From contig JAPEVF010000335.1 of the NCBI GenBank assembly GCA_029747585.1, positions 1-48,756 on the forward strand: a stretch of 48,756 nt of DNA, given 5' to 3'. The notes under the pieces are model-generated. The model was not told the DNA's origin, made no database searches, and saw nothing but the letters and a program-made list of their open reading frames with translations. The first letter of the stretch is position 1; each line of letters opens with the position of its first letter. The position numbers and the translations under genes were made by a program. The stretch is from Pleurotus djamor (taxonomy: Eukaryota > Basidiomycota > Agaricomycetes > Agaricales > Pleurotaceae). This document shows positions 11,705 through 20,720 of this stretch, piece by piece.

Positions 11705-12635
11705 GGGTCGTGAGGAGTGCGTATCATCGACAGACGAAAGAGCATATTTAAACCATTGGAAACCATGGATAATGGTAATCGCTGTCAGTGACTGAGTGTC
11801 GGTCAGAGCGGTGTTCAGACGTAAACGGAGCGGTCGACGTTATGTATTATGCCGTGCTTGATACAAATCCTCAGCCAAACGGCAGCTTGAATGGATGTGG
11901 CTAAGTGTTTATGGACAGGGAGAATGGCCAGACATACCGGGCTATTGAAAAGAGCGTCTCTGCTCTATCGTGTGTGCGAAGATCGCACTGACTAGTCCGA
12001 TTGTGGTACCTTCTCTGTGGGGATGTTTTGCGATCGCCCGGAGGTAATGAAGTGAATGAACTGTGAGACTTCGCGGTCCGTGCCAGTCTTCTCCTTGCAG
12101 AGGCTCGTCGTTGTTGGAAACGGGGATGAACTTGCACAAGAATGATGTGGTCCGTGTTCAACGTTGAACGTTCAAGCAGTGGTCGGTTCCAACTTGGTTC
12201 CAACCGACGAAGAATCGACGCAAAATCGACGCGTCTGTTGTCACGGCGCGTTGAGTTGCCCAGGATCACGTGAGACAGGGACGCTTCCTGGTCGCTGGTA
12301 TTGATGGTGGTGAAGCAACTTACAAGCAACACATACTTAGGCAGGACTGTATGCAATCGGGACAGGAGTGCATTACAGAGGGTGTTATGCGTACAATATG
12401 TTACAGCTTGGCACACGACGGGGATACCGACAGTCTAATAGTCTAATAACGTTGACCACACCGGAACACATACCTGAAAGACTTGATTGTGGTCAAGTCT
12501 CTGGGAAGCAGTGCTGGAGATAGACTCAGCGTCCCCAATACTGACGAAGTATCTCTTCGCAGGCCAAATTCATAGCAATGATTGATCAAGGTCCTATTTG
12601 AGTGCCTTCAGACGTGCATCAGGTGAGCCTGGACT
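11705..12635. other. Intergenic region between 7TM genes C and D
   Basis: 931 bp. A 171-codon minus-strand frame (11901-12416) has no recognisable domain and reads as chance. A perfect 14 bp palindrome (gttcaacgttgaac, 12156-12169) is present, with short repeats of tcggttccaac and aatcgacgc just after it. Confidence 0.45.
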
Positions 12636-14087
12636 TCATGGGTTCCCTTTCTTCAGGAAGTCCTCCATCGAATTTCCAAACGGGGTCGAAGATGACTTAT
12701 CGGGCTCAAGTCCTAGTTGGATGTCACCTAGAGCAACGTCCAGATCCTGTGAAACCCGAGGAGGGCAAGCCGCAAACTCCAGGGCTGTGCGATCTTGCTC
12801 CCGTGTTACAGAGGCTGGGCTGATATCCAATGCAACCGACACGATGATCAGCACGGGTACAATCCCCTGTTCCGTAGCTTTGAGCAAAGAAGCACGATAA
12901 AGCTTCGTGAAGGGACATACCGCAAGCTCTGATAACGAATCAAGAAGAATGGCTTGCGAGTTGTGCTTTAGGGAGAACGCGACGATGTATATGAGCTATA
13001 AGACATTCAGGTGTTGAATTTGAAAAGGGAGTGGGGGGCTACTTACCCAGCCAATAGTATATAATGCACCCGACTCGACGATCACCAAGGTCTCAAACAT
13101 GAGGGTCGTAAAGCCGAACTGCTTTCGCATTGACCATTGCTGATAACTAAGCCCAGTCATAGTCAGACGTTGGCTGCCTGGATAAGGGGACAAGCCACGC
13201 ACATTAACCTACTCGCAATCATCGCCGTAAGGGTTGCATTTGTGATAGTGCATAAGGTGACCGAGGCCAGGTGGAGTCGGCGGATTTTGAAAGAACGTAA
13301 TTTAACGAAAAGTTCTTCGAGATCGTTGCCTTCCATCGTGTACATTGGCTGGAAATAGTTGCCTAGCCATTGGAAGCACGTAACTTTGGGAAGGAATTCC
13401 AAGCCGCCGTGAGCAATGGAGAGGCTCAAGGCAACGGGTACTCAACGTACTGATCATGGCGACTACAAGGACGGCAGGGAGAGCTACTGCGAGCGAGCGT
13501 CCTTGGTACAGGACATAGGCGCGCCAGAGAAGAAGGAGATCAGCCAGGACGAACTTGGATAGGAGGAGTTAGTCGTTCTTCACGATACGACGCGGTGGGA
13601 CGCTCACAATTACATACTCCAAAGTAATCTGAGTAAGGCCAAACACAGCGAAGGCTTTGGCTGACGGGATTTGTCCAGCGNCCCCCACTGCCAAAGTCAC
13701 GAATATCTTGGTGAACCATCATCCCAACGTGGGCCGTGTTTCTAAGTGGATATATTAGTGAGCTTAGGTGATATGGTGGATTGGAAAGAATTCACGGACA
13801 GCAGATACATGACCATAATGGTGCTGATGCCTATCCAGTACCGGGCCTTTCTCTCGGAGCGCCTTGAGAAGGTTATTCAGTGAGTGGGATGCATGCGTAC
13901 AGGTCCGGAGAAACATAGGACTCACAGCGTCAGGTAAATGGTGAAGCAGAGAAGAACAGTGAAAATGGCTGGACCAAACGAATCACGATGAGCGCATCTC
14001 TCTTCCCTCATAAAACGATACCTTACCGTGTAGAAAACACTTCACGAAGATACACACGAGAAGCGACTGAGTTATCGTGAACGCCAT
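12636..14087 (-). CDS. 7TM membrane protein, array gene D (329 aa)
   Basis: Nine exons: 14087..14027, 13968..13926, 13862..13800, 13741..13608, 13553..13451, 13383..13203, 13146..13047, 12995..12921, 12866..12636. The fourth exon is 134 nt instead of the 133 nt seen in B and C because it contains an N at 13681 beside a C5 run. Without that base the frame closes (990 nt) and the segment matches gene C closely, so the N looks like an assembly artefact and not a true frameshift. Landmarks are MAFTITQSLLVCIFVKC, MMVHQDIRDFG, FVLADLLLLWRAYVLY, YTMEGNDLEELF, FETLVIVESGALY and GIVPVLIIVSVAL. The C-tail is slightly longer than in B and C. The donor after TM5 is gtgcgt. Confidence 0.82.
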
Positions 14088-14743
14088 GGCGGAAGAGTCG
14101 ACGGTCGAACGTTGAAAGTCACGGCTGGCAGCATTTGAGTTCGAACATAAAACGAATTTATGTAATGTTTGCGACGCTAAAATGTGGAGTCCGCCAATAC
14201 ATTCAATATTTGAGCGACGAGATCAGGGACCATGCCCTGGTTGCGACCTGAATAGAAAGCCAGCAGGTTGATCATCTTGCACTCTGCGAGAAAAGTGAGC
14301 GACGATGAAAATAGCCTTTTCGACGTAGTCAAACGGCATTTTAGCGAATCCCATTTTCTATGGCTCGTTTCACGCTTGAGGTGGTCGTTGTTGAAGTAGA
14401 AGTGCAGTCCGTTTCAGGATGCATCAGGGAAGCGAACTGGGAACCGATTAGGGGCTTCCCTCCGCGATATCGCAATTGCAAGGGTCTTGCCCTTACATCC
14501 GTCATGTTTTCGGTTTCTTCCTGGAAGAACGCGCTGGAAGAACATTCATCACGAAAGCAAATCAAGTACTTATACAATATTATTCATAATCAACTAAACG
14601 ACAAATAGCACGAGCGACAAACTGCGAAGTAGCGAAAGAGGCTCATGCCGAATTTACATGTAACAAAACACAGACGTATAACGTATACGATGGAGAGCGA
14701 TTATATTTATGTGATTGATAGCGTTGAACGGGAAGGAGAGCTT
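14088..14743. other. Intergenic region between 7TM genes D and E
   Basis: 656 bp, partly A/T-rich (14550-14720). No convincing gene on either strand. The 82-codon plus-strand frame at 14360 has no recognisable features. Confidence 0.45.
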
Positions 14744-16120
14744 TCATAGCGGTCCATCCAATCTTTCTTTGGATTTCTTCGATTCGATGTTGGTGCTGAG
14801 CTCGGTGTCGCCCATGCTCACGGAGAATTGAGTATCTTGTCGCGGTCCGAAATTCATAGTGGTTTCGACGCGAGTTGAGGGTGCTGAAGGTCGACGGTCG
14901 GTATACATGGGAGGCATAGCGAGCGTGTACCCAGCGGAAGAGAGGACTATGATCAAAGAAGGAACGATGCCCTAGCGAACAGAAGTAAATGATAAGCGGG
15001 GTGGACTTCGCTGGATGAGGAAGTGCTTACGGCCAGTTGAGCGATAGAATCAAAGGCCACTATCGAAGCTTGATTTCCAGCGAGGTAGAGGACCAAGTAG
15101 ATAACCTGCGGTGGATGAGTGAGGAAGAGGGAAAGGAGGCACTGGACAACGACGTACCCAAGCTGAAGCGTAGATAAGACCGGACTCGAGGAGCATGAGG
15201 ATGTCAAACCCAAGGGTGGAGTATTCTCTTGACTCCCGTTGATGGGCACTGCAGAAAGTGTCAAATTCAAGTGGATAAAGATAGCGTCTTCACCACATAC
15301 AAGAGTTTGTACATGATCAATCCAGAAAGCATAAGAGTGGTGGTCGTGGAGATGATGATGGAGGATAGAGCCCATGATCGGACTGGTGCTGCGCGTGCGA
15401 TATCGTAGACATCGTTGAAAGTTGTCCCCGTAAAGTTGTCAATTTCCTGGAATTGGACGGCGACGCTGCCGAAGGATAGGACTGAAAGTAACCGAGTGAG
15501 GTGGAATGTAGTGGGCATGTATAGGCGACTTACTGGCTAGCGCGACGGTTCCAGATAATGGGGCGGCGATCACCTTCCAGTCATTGTTGTAGAGGCGCAA
15601 GACACGCCACGAGAGGATGAGACTGGCGGCGATAACCTGATAAATCAAGTCTTCAGCCCCAATATCGGCACAAGAGACAGAGCATGCAGACTGACGTTGA
15701 TATACACAAGCGGTGCTGGTGCCAATGCGAATCGCGCAAATCCGACCAGATTATCCACAGAAAAGCGTTCTGAGCCGCCCAGAAGGCCGTAGTATTGGTA
15801 GAAAGTCACGGTGAAATGTGCGGTCGAAAGCAGGAACGTAGTAAAGGATATCCACATTCCCCATTCGCGGCCAGTTCGGTTTCGAGTTTGATGCTTGCGA
15901 ACCCTAATGAACGGGGCGATCAGTTGGTAAGCTATACGCGACGAGGGAATATACTTGCTGCGCTAAGTAGAGGCCGGTTCCAAGCAACATCACCCATACT
16001 CCTACGAGTGTAACGCAAGATGTCAGCAACCAGCAACAATCACGAGCAATATAACATACCCTCAAGAAAGGAGGTGCAGAATAAGGATACGATGAACGAT
16101 TCAGTTGCTTGGATGGGCAT
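14744..16120 (-). CDS. 7TM membrane protein, array gene E, divergent (327 aa)
   Basis: Eight exons: 16120..16060, 16001..15955, 15893..15696, 15636..15534, 15481..15301, 15248..15158, 15105..15031, 14971..14744 (984 nt). It begins MPIQATESFIVSLFCTSFLEG. It keeps the family exon sizes 61/103/181/75 but is the most divergent member: the TM2-TM3 loop reads FYQYYGLLGGSERFSVDN, TM3 SLILSWRVLRLY, TM6 ILMLLESGLIYASAW and TM7 GIVPSLIIVLSSAG. Like gene A it lacks the intron that splits the N-terminal exon of B-D, suggesting that A and E keep one structure and B-D another. The third-exon acceptor (gcaag at 15894-15898, minus strand) was chosen because it alone keeps the frame. Function unknown. Confidence 0.82.
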
Positions 16121-17015
16121 GATGAGAGGATGGAGGACTTGGTGTCGCCGATGAGCTTTTGGGGGGATGGTGAGCAGCCTCTGAGGCTAGAAACGAGCAT
16201 GTGGGGATTTTTGTATGGCGGAAGCAAACACTTGTCTGACGAGTCGGAGTAGAATGTTAGACCCTGGGCGACCCTATAGGGACCTCACAATGCCAACCCG
16301 CTCGGTCGTTTCCGTTCGACAATATTGATCGTTGCATCAGCCGCAAACCTGTGTACCCCTTTGTCTAAGACAATCTTGGATGTGGACGATATACGTTCCA
16401 CAACTTGAACCGTTCGACTTACAGAGGTCGAACTTGTACAGGAAGAACAGAAGTTCGTCCATTCGACAAGTGCGATTCAACGTCAGCACGTTTACGACCA
16501 ATAGCAAATGGCCAAGGAATGGTTCTAGAAAGAAGATTCCATGCAATAAAAGCCAACAAAATGCAAGACGTTGTCCAGACTCGTCCACTTCGGGCTTGGT
16601 GTTGGTATGTCGATCCCTTCATTTACGAAGGATTGTTGGGAACGATGGCTTCATCCATGTCCATCAACGAGTTGGTCGAGAATGGATATGATGAGATTTC
16701 GTGCCGTCTACTGCATCCTGGACTCGGGGATGTTCATGACATCGAGGGTGCCTGGAAGCAGACGCCACCCCCCAAACTAACCGTAAAGACGTATTCCCTG
16801 CAAAAGGGTGGACTGATGGTAGTTTTGGTTGAAAGCTGATCGACTGATGTCGCAGATATCCGCGAGGAACTTGTTGAGGCGCAGACTGGCGTAGGATCGA
16901 GGACGAGGCCAAGAACGTCTTTGTTTGATGAGACGTTGCCTAATTACTTAGGCGCCCAATGTGTCGATCAGCGCCTAGTAGGTTCTTGCTGCTCGAAAAC
17001 TTCACAAATTCCAAG
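16121..17015. other. Divergent intergenic region with an unassigned ORF
   Basis: 895 bp between the starts of 7TM gene E (minus) and NOP53 (plus). It holds a 106-codon plus-strand frame from ATG 16519 to 16839 (MVLERRFHAIKANKMQ...LMVVLVES) with a coding-like composition but no family I recognise. It could be a small gene, a relic exon, or chance. Confidence 0.35.
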
Positions 17016-18653
17016 ATGGCCCCTTCCAAGGACAATGCTGCCAGTTCGAGTACATCAAAAAAGTCTTCATCGACGATAGGCGCGCCAGCGCAAAAGAATC
17101 AGTCCACTCGGAAGGGGAAGAAGGCATGGAGAAAAAATATTGATATCGAAGATGTCGAAACAGGCTTGGAGGAGTTGCGTGCTGAAGAGAGGGAATTCGG
17201 GTATGGAATCCGTTCCGTGCATCCAAGAATGTCCATGCAGACCCCTTTGATCATAGGAAACCTCTGCAGCGACACGGCGATAGCGAGCTGTTCCAAATAG
17301 ACGTCAAAGGTGACGATGACAGTGAGCGGGCAACTAATCTTACGAAGCACACGAGCTAACGACCCACAGTCAGGAAGAAGCTTCCCAAATACTCAAAATC
17401 GCTACTCACATCCACGAAAATCCTTTCCCAACGATCTGCCGTACCAGCAGTATTCTCCCGTCCTTCCTCTTCCACCACCAAAAAACGGAAACCTGTTCTC
17501 AGCCAGGAAGAAAAACTTCGTCTCCTACGAATGGGCAAACGGGCACGCAAGGGTCCATTCAACAGTATAATGGATCCAACCGAGATCGGAAACGGCAGCG
17601 CAATGCTGGAGCTGAGTGAAGCCGTGAAGAACAGTGGTAACGACGATCTTTGGGCTGCAGAAAACGAGGAGGATGCGTCACAAGACGAGGAAATCGCCAT
17701 GGGCTTGGAAACCGTTCGGAAACGCAAAATCAAACCTCCAACTGTCCCCCATCCAAAAGACATCGTTGAAATACCTGCTATCGCAGATCCACACCAAGGC
17801 ACCTCATATAACCCCCTCGCGTCAGCATACCAAGATCTCTTGCTCACGGCACACCAGGCTGAAGAGAAACGTGTGGAAGAACTAGCTAAGATGGCTGTGA
17901 TAAAAGAAAGGATGGCCAAGGCTAGAATATACGAGGAGGAAGGGCCTGTCGTTGGTGTGATCGGGATGAAGTTGGATGTACCTGGTGAAGAAGCTGAACC
18001 CGAGCCTACGGTCAATGAAATTAGCATCGCCAAACCCGCTCCGGAGAGAAAGACCAAAGCCCAGCGTAATAAAGCTGCCAAGCTCCAGGCCGAGGTGTGT
18101 CTTCCTCAGTGATCTTCCTGAACTATGTGTACTCACGAACAACAATTCATAGCGTCGAAAAATAGCAGCACAAGCGGCTCGAAAGCAGCTTCTTGCTTCA
18201 ATAGACCGTGCCAAAACATTCCGTCGTTCCACCGAGCAAACACTTGCCGAACGCGAACAGGCACGGTTGTTAAAGAGGCAAATACAACGGGAAAAACTGA
18301 GAGGAGGTTTGAGTGGTAAACGGTTTGGAAAGCACAAGGTTCCCGAGGGCGATGTCGATGTACAGCTCGGAGACGATCTCAGTGAAAGCTTGAGGGCATT
18401 GAAGGTCAGTTACTTTCTTCTTGATGACCGTGCTGTCCCTCATCAATGCAACCCCTCAGCCCGAAGGCAACCTCTTCAAGGACCGCTTTGTTAGTCTCCA
18501 ACAGCGAGCTCTCATTGAACCTCGGAGACTCGTCCTGTACGTGTCTGTATCCCTATCTTCCCATACCATCTCTGAGAATATTCCTCCAGACCAAAGAAAC
18601 GCAGAGCAAAGATCATCGAATACGAGAAACATGCTTGGAAACGCTTCGAGTGA
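17016..18653 (+). CDS. NOP53: Ribosome biogenesis protein NOP53 (455 aa)
   Basis: Exons 17016..17200, 17257..17321, 17370..18094, 18153..18404, 18460..18536 and 18590..18653 (1368 nt). The protein shows the NOP53/GLTSCR2 pattern: a basic N-terminus with KGKKAWRKNIDIEDVE, then LFQIDVKGDDD, KLPKYSKSLLTSTKILSQRS, VPAVFSRPSS, the Glu/Lys-rich middle, the basic KAQRNKAAKLQAE region, GKRFGKHKVPEGDVDVQL, SLRALKPEGNLFKDRF and the terminal PKKRRAKIIEYEKHAWKRFE. Known role of the family: nucleolar 60S assembly factor that recruits the exosome helicase Mtr4 to trim the 7S pre-rRNA. An in-frame ATG at 16959 would add 19 residues, but MAPSKDN is the natural start. The gene converges on CSN1, with 51 bp between the stop codons. 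Confidence 0.93.
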
Positions 18654-18704
18654 TTTCTACATATGTCACTGTACATCTTTTCGAACGATTGAAGAAGTCG
18701 GAAT

Positions 18705-20566
18705 CTATTCCATCATTTCGTTGACAAGCTGTTGGTTTATCTGTTGTTGCTGACTTTTGGGTGGTTTGACTACAAGATCGGCTTGTTGGCTGAAGCGAAG
18801 CTGAGCTTGGGCACGAAATCTAATGATGTGTTACACTCACAGTCGTAGGCGAAGCAGAAGCTTTCGGTTTGCCGTGTGTATATCCTTCCCAGTCTGCATC
18901 GCACGAGCGAAAAGATCAGCCCGATAATCCGTCTTCTTCGCTTGGAGGACCTGTTCCCCTGCGGTTAGCCATCGATGCTGACCTCGGGTGATTCGTAGAT
19001 GGTTCACCTTGTTGCGACTGTCCACTCTGCCCTTGATGTTCCCAGATTGAATGAGCGCGATGACTTGACGTTCAACTTCTTCAATAGTCCATCCGAAAGC
19101 AGCGCTCATGCGCTCAAGCTTGATCGTGGCGAAAGGCTGGAAGTACAACACGACGGCCCAATCCCGAATCTGGTTGGTGATAGCTCCAACGTGCGGCGCG
19201 AGATGGATATCGAGGTAGTGTCTCGTCTGGGTGTAAGAAAACATTGAGAAACAGCAAATGGGATGGAATGAAAACGAAAGTGACACACCGAGTGTCTGGA
19301 GAGAAGCTCAAGACATGTTTTGAAGTTGCTGTTCATATATGCTTCAATCAAATCACGAACATACGGCTCCTGTTCAATATATCCTGCGAACGTATCGTTC
19401 TCGACAAGCTGGGCTTTGATAGCGGATCGGCTGTACTTGGACAGTGCACAAAGCGTGCCGAAGATAGCGATGTCACCTGGTGCGATGAGCTAAAGGCAGC
19501 GTCCGTTAGTATGACCGTTTACGGGTGCGATCAATGGGATGGAAGGACACACACCTTTCCAGCCCAATCACCCAATTGCGAAGCGGGACCCAAACGAAGG
19601 AAATAATAGGCCGCCTTCTCGTAGTTACTCTGCCCCAGATTCGATAGTGCCGTGGCGAAATCGAGCTTGGATTGAACCCTGGCTCGTTCTTCTGACACTT
19701 TCTTGCCTGAACCAGAACCAGAACCAGAGCCGCCAGATTGTTGGCCGGCCGTGGCGGCATCAAGGGCGGCATCTGCCTTGAAGACGTACGTTGAGATATG
19801 GGAGTAGTTTCGCTGAAGAATCAAGAGCTAGGAGAGAGCTAGGATCAATCCTTTTGGGAATTAATGACAGGAAGCGGTGGGCGCACCTCAAGCACGGACA
19901 GGCACATATCCAGAACATGCTGACTGGTAGTACAATACTCTCTTGATTTAGTGTATTGTTTGAGAGCGTTGCCATAATCCCCAGTCGACCGATAAAAGTC
20001 GCCAAGGTCTCTATATCCCATCTTCAAAGCACATCAATACACGCGTAACCCAGCAGTAAAGTGACTCACCCGAATGCTCTCTTTGATCATATTATTCGTG
20101 TACGTCTTCAACTCAACTTCAAGCTTCGTCCTCTCTGCTTGATTCTTAGCAGCCATCTCATCGGCCCATCGCGTATCCAAGTTCGCCACCGACAACGCAG
20201 GGGGAATCGCATTGTTAGACGATGTGGCAACCTCGTATGCATCCAATACATGTTGGAACTGAGTCGGATCGCGAGATTGGTGGATATGCTGGACAGCGAG
20301 GTTGAACGCTTCCGGTGCGATTGAAGGGCATGAGAGGATTATGTGCACTAGACGGTCTATCACCGTACGACCTTGATACGATGCACATAGTCAATATCAT
20401 CTGCACAGATGTCATATGGCGTGGCTCGCGAACCAGTATAGTTGGCAATATAACTTTCCAGATCGAACGGATGAGCATTGTCGATTGGGACGGTTTGATA
20501 TCTCCTGCTGTTTTGCTGCGAGCTGGTGCTGGGCTGAGTAGTTTCCTCTGGAACGTCGACGTCCAT
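18705..20566 (-). CDS. CSN1: COP9 signalosome subunit 1 (485 aa)
   Basis: Eight exons: 20566..20434, 20371..20070, 20021..19887, 19827..19555, 19489..19289, 19226..19008, 18950..18841, 18789..18705 (1458 nt). The N-terminus [19 protein letters not shown] is the typical CSN1/GPS1 motif. An RPN7-type helical repeat region (~95-280, with [19 protein letters not shown]) is followed by a PCI domain (~300-420, [31 protein letters not shown]). The last exon supplies [14 protein letters not shown] and a Gln-rich end. Without that splice the frame would stop eight codons after NRK, so the extra exon is well supported by the family C-terminus. Role: scaffold subunit of the COP9 signalosome, which removes Nedd8 from cullins and so controls cullin-RING ubiquitin ligases. 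A Gly-Ser repeat (GSGSGSGSG) sits in a loop of exon 4. Confidence 0.93.
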
Positions 20567-20720
20567 CGCGATGTGGTTGTGTAATGTGGAAGGGGAAAGA
20601 GTCAGAACGCGCTCACGGGGATAGGGGCGCCTCGAGGCGCGTCAGTCGTGCCACAACAAACGAAGCCAGGTAAATTAGCGAAAGCATACTGTATACACTA
20701 CATGTACAGAGAAAAGTCCA

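Noticed and set aside
11901..12416. 171-codon minus-strand open frame between 7TM genes C and D
   Set aside because: Arg/Ser/Thr-rich with no recognisable domain; overlaps the palindrome and repeats, so probably chance.
18837..18950. CSN1 ending at the TGA at 18837-18839
   Set aside because: That TGA is within a gtgagt donor. Splicing to 18789 yields the conserved [12 protein letters not shown]-terminus, so the early stop is intronic.
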